Source of the DNA: Jeotgalicoccus aerolatus
GTDB lineage: Bacteria > Bacillota > Bacilli > Staphylococcales > Salinicoccaceae
Direction of reading: 5' to 3'
DNA length: 64,000 nt
Assembly: GCF_014635205.1 (NCBI RefSeq)
Contig: NZ_BMCN01000004.1
Span: forward strand, 124,001 to 188,000
Below the pieces are notes generated by a model that was not told where the DNA came from, did no database searches, and saw only the letters and a list, made by a program, of their open reading frames with translations. The position numbers and the translations under genes are program-made. Position 1 is the stretch's first letter; the number at the start of each line of letters is the position of its first letter. This document shows, one piece after another, positions 56,049-64,000 of this stretch.

Positions 56049-56558
56049 GTGCAGCAGTTATATGCCAAAGTGATCGATCAGGAATCCCATCAGGGTGTGA
56101 CCATTACAGACAGCAGCAACAACGTTGTCGGGGATGTGTTTGCGACAACCATATCAGGCTGTGATGAAAAAAATACTTATGGTTTCCAGCACGTGGATGG
56201 TGCTGAAATTTTGCTTGGTCTTCAAAGACGAAGATTTAAAGATTTTAACGTGGCGAAATATACATTGGAATATATGGGAAAACATTATACATTTAAAGAG
56301 AGAAAGCTTAAAAATTTCATGAACTTCAGGGCGGACGGCAGCGTACTGGATACGCCTTACATTTTTAAAGATGATAAAGAAGTCACGCTGACATTGCATA
56401 GGGAAGATAATCTGATCGGTTCAATCAATGACCATAAAATCTTCGTGGAAGAGACATCGGATATTGAGACAAGTATGCTTATTTTAATGTATTTTATGTA
56501 TAAGCTGTATAAGCGGGAGGATTATCATATTGCCCGTCTGCTTCACCGGAACTGGTAA
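56049..56558 (+). CDS. Tubby C-terminal-like domain protein
   Basis: 169 residues with alternating strands and one C-terminal helix, resembling the tubby-like/LURP-one-like (YxjI-type) beta-barrel fold: VITD-like core, DFNVAKYTLEYMGKHYTFKER and GSVLDTPYIFKDDKEV. The GTG at 56049 is chosen for AGGAGGG upstream; the frame from 56013 lacks a ribosome site. Related proteins are called tubby-like in annotation, with no defined role. A small membrane protein gene follows. Confidence 0.6.
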   Translation: MQQLYAKVIDQESHQGVTITDSSNNVVGDVFATTISGCDEKNTYGFQHVDGAEILLGLQRRRFKDFNVAKYTLEYMGKHYTFKERKLKNFMNFRADGSVLDTPYIFKDDKEVTLTLHREDNLIGSINDHKIFVEETSDIETSMLILMYFMYKLYKREDYHIARLLHRNW

Positions 56559-56636
56559 GACGGTGTTTAAAGCTTTGTATTAATTTTTAAAATATTGTAA
56601 AATTGACATTAACAAAACAGATTAGGAGGCAGTAAT

Positions 56637-56864
56637 ATGTTAAGAATACTTTGTGTGGCAATTCCAGTCCTTGTTTTGCTGCTGCCTCTGTTTATGGAAG
56701 CTTCAGTCGTGTGGATTTTAAACATATTGCTGACACTGCTCGGAACGATATTCAGCTATATTAATTACAACTACAGAAAAGATAAAATAGGGCTGGCGGT
56801 GTTAATCGTTAACGGTATTTTATTCCTGTATTATGTATACGCCATGATTAATTTCTTTGTATAA
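56637..56864 (+). CDS. Small two/three-helix membrane protein
   Basis: 75 residues, almost entirely hydrophobic: helices at about 2-19, 23-41 and 50-74 with a short basic loop NYRKDKIG. AGGAGG precedes the ATG. No family was recognised. It stands between the tubby-like gene and a terminator. Confidence 0.6.
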   Translation: MLRILCVAIPVLVLLLPLFMEASVVWILNILLTLLGTIFSYINYNYRKDKIGLAVLIVNGILFLYYVYAMINFFV

Positions 56865-56869
56865 ACTGT

Positions 56870-56917
56870 ATAACGGCCTGAAAATCTTAAAGCAGAGATT
56901 TTCAGGCCGTTATTGTG
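56870..56917. terminator. Bidirectional terminator, small membrane protein / DAO gene
   Basis: Perfect 18-bp stem (56870-56887 with 56896-56913) around an 8-base loop, between convergent genes. Confidence 0.9.
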
Positions 56918-56936
56918 TTTCAATATAGTGAATCAA

Positions 56937-57980
56937 TCACGTTTGAGGTTCAATATAGCTGTAGTCATTCAAATCAAGTTCCGTCTGCTGATTATTGATT
57001 AATTTTGCAACTTCAAGACCTACAAACGGACTGGCTGTCAAACCTGTCGAACCCATACCGTTTACGATAAAAGTATTTTTATCTGCATAGCCGATAAAAG
57101 GCAGGTAGTCGCGGGTATACGGTTTTAGGCCGACACCCATTTTAGTAATTTCGACATCTTCCGGTTTAAAGTACTTATATAATTCCTCTGTTAAATATGC
57201 ACGGCTTTCTTCAGTCGGCGATGTATCAAAAGAATCCGTATCAATATGCGTTGTTCCGATCACATAATTATCATCTTCCAGATGAACGATATATGTCGGG
57301 CCGAGAGCCATAACAACCGGGGATTGTACTGTCTTTTGATTTAATAATTTAAAATGCATAATTTCAGCACGCTGATGTGCAATTTTAGGCTGGTAGTCCT
57401 GTTCTGAACCCCAGGCACCGGTAGTATATATTTTAAAGGAATCATCGTCAGAACCTTCATAGGATTCTTGTTTCCAATGACCGCCGTGTTTTATAAAAGC
57501 TGTTTTTATTGCCTGAAGCAGCTTCAAGCCTCTGACTTGGCCGCCGCCCTCGACAATTAAAGCAGGATATTTCGTTGTTAATGAAGGATGCAGCTCAGAT
57601 AACTCTTCCCTGGTCAGCTGTCTGACCTGGCCGACTTCTGGATGACCGATTGCTTTATCACTAATTCTTTTAGTCGCCTTATCAAAAATATCCGGCTTAA
57701 AGAGGCATATTGCTCCGCTGTTTTTATACCCTGTCGACATATCAGTTTCGCTTTCTAAAGTACGAATGAAATCTGGATAGTAACGGGCGCTGGCAGTGAC
57801 CAGACGGTACCATTTCTTATTGCGGCGCTGGCTGATCCAGGGACAGACGATGCCTGCTGATGCAAAAGTTGCCTGGCCTTTATCTTCGCGGTCATAGATT
57901 GTTACCGTGTGACCCATCTTAACGAGATGGTAGCCGATCGAGGCACCGGCAAGCCCGCCGCCTATAATCGTAATATTCAT
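56937..57980 (-). CDS. FAD-dependent D-amino-acid/glycine oxidase family protein
   Basis: 347 residues of the DAO superfamily. FAD loop IGGGLAGASIGYHL (about residues 5-18), ASAGIVCPW, a substrate domain in the middle with LHPSLTTKYPALIV and the C-terminal GMGSTGLTASPFVG FAD contact. The family includes D-amino-acid dehydrogenases, glycine oxidase ThiO and MnmC-like modules; no thiamine genes are near, so a specific substrate cannot be assigned. GGAGTGA precedes the ATG. Confidence 0.85.
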   Translation of the reverse strand: MNITIIGGGLAGASIGYHLVKMGHTVTIYDREDKGQATFASAGIVCPWISQRRNKKWYRLVTASARYYPDFIRTLESETDMSTGYKNSGAICLFKPDIFDKATKRISDKAIGHPEVGQVRQLTREELSELHPSLTTKYPALIVEGGGQVRGLKLLQAIKTAFIKHGGHWKQESYEGSDDDSFKIYTTGAWGSEQDYQPKIAHQRAEIMHFKLLNQKTVQSPVVMALGPTYIVHLEDDNYVIGTTHIDTDSFDTSPTEESRAYLTEELYKYFKPEDVEITKMGVGLKPYTRDYLPFIGYADKNTFIVNGMGSTGLTASPFVGLEVAKLINNQQTELDLNDYSYIEPQT

Positions 57981-58054
57981 TTAAATCACTCCTGTGTAAT
58001 TGCTGTAACGATTATGATATCGTTAATTTATAAAAATATGAAAGAGGCATGGAC

Positions 58055-58621
58055 ATGAACAAGCTCGAATTGAACATATTTGAAGATAAATCTGCACTGA
58101 AAAGCATATCATGGATTCAGATGATCGCACTGATTGTGACGCTCATTTCGATGTATGTTCTTGAAATATTTGTAATCCATCCGACCAGCAGTGCATTGAT
58201 CGGCAGAGAACAATTCGGAATCGTCGGAGCAGTGTTTTTTATTATCGCACTTTTTTTTATTATAGTCATTATTCACGAAGCCATTCACGGTTTATTTTTT
58301 AAAGTATTTAACCCGAAGGGCAAGGTAAAATTTGGTTTTAAAGCAGGTATGGCATACGCAACCTCGCCCGGCCATGTATATAAAAGAGGGCAGTTTTTCA
58401 TCATCATTATTATGCCGTTTGTCATTCTTACAGCGGTCATGCTTTTCATGATGTTTACGATGCCTAATCCCGCTTATAAATATTACATTGCGCTTCATAC
58501 TGCAGCATGTGCCGGTGATTTTTACTATTTATATTTAATATTAAAACACAGAAATCTTGCTTATGCGGTAGATACAGAAGTAGGAATGAGCTTATATGAA
58601 ACAAAGGAAGAGGCAATTTAA
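58055..58621 (+). CDS. DUF3267 putative membrane zincin
   Basis: 188 residues with four membrane helices. The second helix has IIHEAIHGLFF, an HExxH metalloprotease motif, and the family DUF3267 is thought to be zinc-peptidase-like, without a proven substrate. The ATG at 58055 has AAAGAGG seven bases upstream; an ATG at 58049 is too close to that ribosome site. Divergent from the DAO gene. Confidence 0.82.
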   Translation: MNKLELNIFEDKSALKSISWIQMIALIVTLISMYVLEIFVIHPTSSALIGREQFGIVGAVFFIIALFFIIVIIHEAIHGLFFKVFNPKGKVKFGFKAGMAYATSPGHVYKRGQFFIIIIMPFVILTAVMLFMMFTMPNPAYKYYIALHTAACAGDFYYLYLILKHRNLAYAVDTEVGMSLYETKEEAI

Positions 58622-58668
58622 TGTGTAGAACAAGTGTTCGTTTTTTGGTATAATAGATTTGGGTGAGG

Positions 58669-59742
58669 ATGATGGAAAAACGAATCATTCATATTGATAT
58701 GGATGCATTTTATGCTCAGGTCGAACAGTATGATAACCCTGAATTAAGAGGTAAACCGGTGATCGTCGGCGGCCGCTCTTTTAACAGGGGAGTCGTTGCG
58801 ACAGCGAGTTATGAAGCGCGTAAATACGGTGTACATTCCGCAATGCCGACTAAAACTGCACATAAATTGTGCCCTGACGGCATATTTGTCCATCCGCGAT
58901 TCGAACGTTATAAAGAAATTTCCGGGCAGGTCAGAGATATATTTTTAAGCTATACAGATTTAATTGAACCGCTGAGTCTGGACGAGGCTTATTTAGACAT
59001 TACTGAGCTTGTCAGTAAAGAACGGTCATCGAGAAGTATTGCACTCGCCATCCAAAGTGAAATATTTGAAAAAACCGGACTGACTTCAAGCAGCGGAATT
59101 TCATATAATAAATACTTGGCAAAGATCGCTTCAGGGATGAATAAACCTAAAGCGACGACAGTAATAGATTATAATAATGTACTGGAAATACTTCATGAAC
59201 TGCCTATCGGTAAATTCCCGGGAGTCGGCAAGGTCACTGAAGAAAAGATGATCGGCATGGGTATTAAAACAGGCAAAGATTTGTATGATATATCAAAAAA
59301 TGATTTAATTTTAAAATTCGGCAAACGCGGTGAGAGTTTATATAATAAGGCGCGCGGTATCGGAACAAACGAACTGACTGTAGAAAGAGAACGTAAATCA
59401 GTTGGTAAAGAAACGACATTTAACTATGACAGAAATGATGACAGTGAGATATTAGGAGTGCTTGAAGAACTGTCGGCAAAAGTCAGCAGCCGTCTTCTAG
59501 ACAAGTCACTCGCAGGCAAGGTTGTTACAGTGAAGATTAAAACCGGTGACTTTGAGTCCCATTCAAAGCAGATGATGACTATGGATCCGGTATATACTGC
59601 AAAGGATATTTATCACTATGCATATAATCTTTATCACGAAGTGAAAGAAGAAGACGTACCGATTCGTTTAATCGGTGTGACTGTTTCAGCTTTAGAAACC
59701 CGATTATACAGAAATATGACCATATATGATTTTATAATGTAG
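58669..59742 (+). CDS. dinB: DNA polymerase IV (DinB)
   Basis: Y-family translesion polymerase. N-terminal [12 protein letters not shown] with catalytic Asp, [25 protein letters not shown], the SLDEAYLD catalytic pair (about residues 106-113), [18 protein letters not shown] and helix-hairpin-helix region [10 protein letters not shown], little finger to the end. 357 residues. The start cluster has GGGTGAGG then ATG ATG; the first ATG (58669) is used, the second (58672) is equally possible. TATAAT at about 58649 is a likely -10. No beta-clamp consensus tail was looked for. Confidence 0.95.
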   Translation: MMEKRIIHIDMDAFYAQVEQYDNPELRGKPVIVGGRSFNRGVVATASYEARKYGVHSAMPTKTAHKLCPDGIFVHPRFERYKEISGQVRDIFLSYTDLIEPLSLDEAYLDITELVSKERSSRSIALAIQSEIFEKTGLTSSSGISYNKYLAKIASGMNKPKATTVIDYNNVLEILHELPIGKFPGVGKVTEEKMIGMGIKTGKDLYDISKNDLILKFGKRGESLYNKARGIGTNELTVERERKSVGKETTFNYDRNDDSEILGVLEELSAKVSSRLLDKSLAGKVVTVKIKTGDFESHSKQMMTMDPVYTAKDIYHYAYNLYHEVKEEDVPIRLIGVTVSALETRLYRNMTIYDFIM

Positions 59743-59778
59743 CAACTTTGTTATAATAGTAAATAAGACTAAATGTAA

Positions 59779-60546
<768 letters not shown>

Positions 60547-60548
60547 GT

Positions 60549-60593
60549 AAAAAACCTTGTGTATCTATTTTTAGATACACAAGGTTTTTTTAT
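60549..60593. terminator. Bidirectional terminator, map / carbonic anhydrase
   Basis: Arms 60549-60567 and 60572-60590 pair over 19 bases with a 4-base loop and T run, between convergent genes. Confidence 0.93.
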
Positions 60594-60597
60594 ACTT

Positions 60598-61167
60598 CTA
60601 TTTCACATTTTCATAGCCGTTAACGATGACATCAACTTTACCGGTTTCAGGATCCATGACGAGACCATGTACAGGTATCGACTGAGCGAGCAGCGGGTGG
60701 TTTTTAACATTGCTGACTGTTTCTGTGACGCTTTCTTCGACACTGTCGAAGCCTTTCAGCCAGTTTGTTACATCAATGCCTGAATTTTTAAGTGTATTAA
60801 ATGTTTCGGCATCGATACCGCGCGCCTTCATTTCTTCAATAACAGGTTCCGGCTTCAGAGCGCCGAATCCACAGTCATGATGCCCCATAATATATACTTC
60901 ATCAACATTCAAAGCATAGACCGCAACAAGAATACTGCGCATCGTACTCCCGTATGGATGCGAGACGACTGCACCTGCATTTTTCAGCTGTTTAATATCT
61001 CCGTTTTTTAAGCCGAGTGCTTTAGTTGAAAGCTCTGACAGACGTGTATCCATACAGCTGAGAAATACTGCTTTTTTGTTCGGTGTCTTATCGGTAGTAA
61101 AAGCTTTAAATTCTTCGTTTTTAACGAATGCTTCATTTGCCTGCAGCAAATCATCCAGTAAAGTCAT
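60598..61167 (-). CDS. Beta-class carbonic anhydrase
   Basis: 189 residues. Interconverts CO2 and bicarbonate with a zinc held by two Cys and one His: SCMDTRL (Cys, Asp-Arg dyad, about residue 38) and MGHHDCGFG (His, Cys, about 98-101). Short beta-CA of the YtiB clade. The ATG at 61167 starts two bases after the yihY stop; the longer frame to 61191 overlaps yihY. It is therefore probably translated with yihY. Bicarbonate supply for carboxylases is the likely role. Confidence 0.91.
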   Translation of the reverse strand: MTLLDDLLQANEAFVKNEEFKAFTTDKTPNKKAVFLSCMDTRLSELSTKALGLKNGDIKQLKNAGAVVSHPYGSTMRSILVAVYALNVDEVYIMGHHDCGFGALKPEPVIEEMKARGIDAETFNTLKNSGIDVTNWLKGFDSVEESVTETVSNVKNHPLLAQSIPVHGLVMDPETGKVDVIVNGYENVK

Positions 61168-61168
61168 T

Positions 61169-62194
61169 TTAAACTGACACTTCCTTTTCATTACTTTGTT
61201 CTTGTTCCTTCAGTACAGTGCGCTTGTGAAGAATAGAGTTAATTTGCGCCCCAAGGATTATTATAACACCTGTAATGTACAGCCAGAAAATTAAAATGAT
61301 CACACCTGCAATCGAACCGTATGTTGCCGAATAGTTTCCGAAGTTCGACACGTAATAGCTGAAGCCCCATGATGCTGCTAAGAAGGCAATTGTAGTAAAA
61401 ATTGTTCCTGGAATGACAGACTTGAGTTTCAATTTAATATTAGGCGCTGTCATATACATAATCAGGAATACAACAAATACGAGCAGCAGCGGCAGGAGAC
61501 TTCTGACTAAGTTCCAAACTGTAGAGAACTGATCATCCAGTCCGATAATACCGAACATTAGGTTTCCGATTTGTTCGCCAAATACAATCAGTACAAAAGT
61601 TAAAATAACAGATAGCGATAAGATTACTGTAAAGAATACTGAAAGCAGCTTAGTCACTACAAAACTGCGGCTGTCCTCGATGTCGTAGGCAACGTTAAAG
61701 GCATTCATTAAGGCTGTCATACCGTTAGATGCAGACCACAGTGTCAAAATTAAACCAACCGATAAAATCCCGCCGCCTGAATTATTCAGGACATCTGTAA
61801 TAATTCCTTCCAGCAAGCCGGAAATTTCCGACGGGGCATAATCGTTAATGAATGATGTAATCAATTCCGGTTCAATTCTAAATAACGGTACGATCGACAG
61901 CAGGAATATAAGGAGCGGGAATATAGCAAGCAGGAAATAATAAGCAAGCTGAGCCGCCATTCCAGTCGTATTGTCGTGAGAGAATCTGAAAAGCAGCCGG
62001 CTTAAAAAGCCGCCGTCTTCTTTCAGTTTCGCCGGTTTGTTAATTTTTGATACGTAAATATGTTCATTCGGTTTTTTAGAATTTTGTGATTTAAAATTTG
62101 CTTTATCGACGAAAATATCGCCTTGTTTATTTCCAATTTCTTTTTCTTCTTTAATTTGATTCAGCAATTTTGATGACGTTTCTTTTTTAGACAT
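61169..62194 (-). CDS. YihY/BrkB family membrane protein
   Basis: 341 residues: a polar Lys-rich N-terminal tail (1-70), then six membrane helices with AAQLAYYFLLAIFPLLIFLLS, ALMNAFNVAYD and the GSIAGVIILIFWLYITGVII end, all YihY hallmarks. The old rRNA-processing RNase BN assignment is abandoned; its true role is uncertain. The ATG at 62194 has GAGGTG upstream. First in an operon with the carbonic anhydrase gene. Confidence 0.88.
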   Translation of the reverse strand: MSKKETSSKLLNQIKEEKEIGNKQGDIFVDKANFKSQNSKKPNEHIYVSKINKPAKLKEDGGFLSRLLFRFSHDNTTGMAAQLAYYFLLAIFPLLIFLLSIVPLFRIEPELITSFINDYAPSEISGLLEGIITDVLNNSGGGILSVGLILTLWSASNGMTALMNAFNVAYDIEDSRSFVVTKLLSVFFTVILSLSVILTFVLIVFGEQIGNLMFGIIGLDDQFSTVWNLVRSLLPLLLVFVVFLIMYMTAPNIKLKLKSVIPGTIFTTIAFLAASWGFSYYVSNFGNYSATYGSIAGVIILIFWLYITGVIIILGAQINSILHKRTVLKEQEQSNEKEVSV

Positions 62195-62214
62195 AATCAC
62201 ACCTCGGCTAAAAT

Positions 62215-62245
62215 AAAAGGACTATCTTTTAAAATAGTCCTTGTT
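62215..62245 (-). terminator. Terminator of the YtxH-like gene
   Basis: Arms 62217-62225 and 62234-62242 pair over nine bases; on the minus strand they are followed by a T-rich run. Confidence 0.75.
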
Positions 62246-62250
62246 AAATT

Positions 62251-62568
62251 TTAATTTAATTTTTTTTCCCGTTTAGATTGGAATGTATCTTTTGCATCGA
62301 TTAATGCACGTTCCAATTCTGGATTATTGCGGCGGATTTCTTCAATTGTATCTTTCCAGAACAGAACTTCATCTTTAATCATATCGACTTTAGACGGTTC
62401 GCCTGACGGTTCATTAAAACGCTGTTTAAGATCATCAGGATTCGTTGCGTAATGTTTTATGCTCTTAGTATTGGAAACTAATGACTCCCGGGTTCCTTTA
62501 TCAATTAATGCAATTAATCCGCCGACAGCGGCTCCAATTACTATAGCTGGTACAAGTTTGTTTTTCAT
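62251..62568 (-). CDS. YtxH-like membrane-anchored protein
   Basis: 105 residues: one membrane helix with small residues (VPAIVIGAAVGGLIALI, residues 6-22), the short DKGTRESL turn, then a helical soluble part (about 60-105). Fits the YtxH family of general-stress proteins in Bacillota, although they are usually longer in the helical part. GGAGAATC precedes the ATG. It is upstream of yihY but separated by a terminator. Confidence 0.78.
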   Translation of the reverse strand: MKNKLVPAIVIGAAVGGLIALIDKGTRESLVSNTKSIKHYATNPDDLKQRFNEPSGEPSKVDMIKDEVLFWKDTIEEIRRNNPELERALIDAKDTFQSKREKKLN

Positions 62569-62751
62569 AACTGATTCTCCTTTAGTTAGCTTTGTATTAA
62601 ATATAACCTATATTCACCAAGTATAAACTTTTTAACTTAAGAAATTAAGCATAATAATATAGAAATGTGATTTTAAAAGCTTTTGTAAGATAATATATAT
62701 TTTTATTATTATTTGTTAAGATAGAAATTAAGGAACTGAAAGGGGATAGCT

Positions 62752-62952
62752 ATGGATAAAACGCAGATTTTAGAAGATATAGTACAAAAATTGAATGTAG
62801 TAAATAGAGGTATATTTAAACCCGATGACTACAGCGATGAAAAAGTGAGCGAGCTGAACGATATTAAAGAGATGCTCGAGTCACGCGGTCAAATATCTGC
62901 AGCTGAACAGTCAGCTGTAATAGAAGAACTATCAAAAATGAGAAAGCAGTGA
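62752..62952 (+). CDS. UPF0435 (DUF1128) protein
   Basis: 66-residue helical protein with the UPF0435 pattern ILEDIVQKLNVVNRGI and YSDEKVSELNDIKEMLESR. Conserved in Bacillaceae and Staphylococcaceae, function unknown. AAGGGG precedes the ATG. It is four bases upstream of the aminopeptidase gene, an arrangement also known in staphylococci. Confidence 0.88.
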   Translation: MDKTQILEDIVQKLNVVNRGIFKPDDYSDEKVSELNDIKEMLESRGQISAAEQSAVIEELSKMRKQ

Positions 62953-62956
62953 TGAT

Positions 62957-64000
62957 ATGATGAATATCGAAGAGAAATTATATAAATATGCAGAACTGTT
63001 AGTAGATGTAGGGATAAATATTACAAACGGTAAAAGATTATATATCCGTGCTACTACAGATGCATTGCCGCTAGTCCGATTAGTGACTAAGATTGCTTAT
63101 GAAAGAGGTTCAAAAGAAGTTAAAGTATCTCTCGGCGATGACACTCTGTCCCGATTGAATGCTGAATACCGAAGTGAAGAGGAGCTGTCTGTCGTACATG
63201 ATTTCCAAGTGGCGGAACGGATGTATTACAGTGATGAAAAAGCAGGTTTCCTGAGTATTATTTCAAGTTCTCCGGAACTGTTGAAAGATGTTGCACCAAG
63301 TAAACTGCAGGCAATGCAAGTGGCATCGGGACAAGCGTTCAAAGAATTTTCAGCGCGTACACAAAGCGACTTCCATTCATGGTGTGTTGCCGGTTATCCT
63401 TCTGTAGAATGGGCACGCCTCGTTTATCCTGAACTGCCCGACGATGAAGCAGTGGATGCGCTATTAGAACTCGTACTGTACACGGTGCGTGCAGATCTTG
63501 AAAATCCTGTAGAGGCTTGGTTCGAACACGATAAGACGCTGCATGAAAAAGTAGATTACTTAAATGATAAACAGTTTACTGCCTTACGCTACGAGGCTCC
63601 CGGTACAGACTTAACGATCGGTCTCCCTGTTAATCATCTGTGGGCTGGTGCATCAAGCACTGATTCAAACGGTGATTCATTTATGGCAAATATGCCGACA
63701 GAAGAAGTATTTACAGCGCCTGATAAAAACAGGGTAGACGGCTACGTCTCTAATACACTGCCCCTCAGTCACGGCGGCAACATTATCGATGACTTTAAAC
63801 TGACATTTAAAGACGGAGAAGTTGTCGAATACGAAGCGGGAAGAGGCTACGATATTCTTAAAAACATTATCGATACGGACCAAGGTTCAAAACGCCTCGG
63901 TGAAGTGGCACTTGTACCGGCTGATTCGCCGATATCGAATGAAGGCATTCTTTTCTACAATACGCTCTTTGATGAAAATGCGTCATGTCATATTGCGCTC
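62957..64000 (+). CDS. M29-family aminopeptidase (AmpS/PepS), 5' part
   Basis: Open frame of 348 codons running off the window. Starts MMNIEEKLYKYAELLVDVG with ATG ATG at 62957/62960. M29 hallmarks: TIGLPVNHLWAGAS, SFMANMPTEEVFTAPD (metal-ligand Glu), DGEVVEYEAGRG, RLGEVALVP (Glu) and CHIAL at the cut end (His). Co-catalytic metal exopeptidase releasing N-terminal residues. The frame has no stop in the window, so roughly 60 residues are missing at the C terminus. Four bases after DUF1128, so co-expressed. Confidence 0.92.
   Translation, partial: MMNIEEKLYKYAELLVDVGINITNGKRLYIRATTDALPLVRLVTKIAYERGSKEVKVSLGDDTLSRLNAEYRSEEELSVVHDFQVAERMYYSDEKAGFLSIISSSPELLKDVAPSKLQAMQVASGQAFKEFSARTQSDFHSWCVAGYPSVEWARLVYPELPDDEAVDALLELVLYTVRADLENPVEAWFEHDKTLHEKVDYLNDKQFTALRYEAPGTDLTIGLPVNHLWAGASSTDSNGDSFMANMPTEEVFTAPDKNRVDGYVSNTLPLSHGGNIIDDFKLTFKDGEVVEYEAGRGYDILKNIIDTDQGSKRLGEVALVPADSPISNEGILFYNTLFDENASCHIAL

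Overview
The window is a low-GC Gram-positive chromosome segment. The order purB, vanY-like, pcrB, pcrA, ligA, camS, gatCAB, dgkB, rlmCD is typical of Staphylococcaceae. The SirTM/lipoate cluster, a CamS lipoprotein and a RelP-type alarmone synthetase fit the same family. Strong AGGAGG ribosome sites and many GTG/TTG starts also fit. The genus (something like Jeotgalicoccus or Salinicoccus rather than Staphylococcus itself) is an inference, not a reading.

Region 1 (1-21745) is core. It runs from the 3' end of purB through cell-wall, replication/repair, tRNA-amidation and lipid genes, then an SGNH-like anchored protein, a GrpB-like protein, a diacylglycerol kinase, a 5'-nucleotidase, an rRNA methyltransferase, exonuclease III, a DUF819 carrier, a PLP threonine/serine dehydratase and a RelP alarmone operon closed by a 20-bp-stem terminator.

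Region 2 (about 21746-42913) is accessory. It is bracketed by two diverged direct repeats of about 140 bp (21779-21920 and 42494-42634), each next to a ruined serine recombinase, with a third repeat fragment inside at 27146-27191. It holds a reactive-sulfur (cst) cluster: cstR, cstA, cstB and a TauE exporter, with operators visible at both promoters. Next comes a thick copper-defence block: a resA remnant, ccdA, cueP, copB, copY, copZ, a YdhK-type DUF1541 lipoprotein, a copper-type two-component system whose kinase is broken by a one-base slip in an A tract, and a 16-cysteine Csp copper-storage protein. A GMC oxidoreductase fragment and an IS3-type transposase tail follow. The right part carries YeiH, a LysR regulator, a MalY/PatB C-S lyase, a lipoprotein and an SDR. 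The shared theme is sulfide/persulfide plus copper stress, assembled from several mobile pieces.

Region 3 (42930-64000) returns to ordinary genes: a PadR/DUF2812 pair with a 13-bp-periodic operator array, an iron-type alcohol dehydrogenase, and a Fur-controlled pair (siderophore-binding lipoprotein plus IruO-like reductase). A second RlmD-like methyltransferase and two stand-alone oxidoreductases come next. Then the complete lipoate-dependent ADP-ribosylation operon (LLM oxidoreductase, GcvH-L, macrodomain, SirTM, LplA2), a tubby-like protein, a D-amino-acid-oxidase-like flavoprotein, a DUF3267 protein, dinB, map, a beta-carbonic anhydrase, YihY, YtxH, DUF1128 and the 5' part of an M29 aminopeptidase cut by the window end.

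No tRNA, rRNA, CRISPR array or riboswitch was recognised. All functional statements rest on reading motifs and context by eye; no database search was run.
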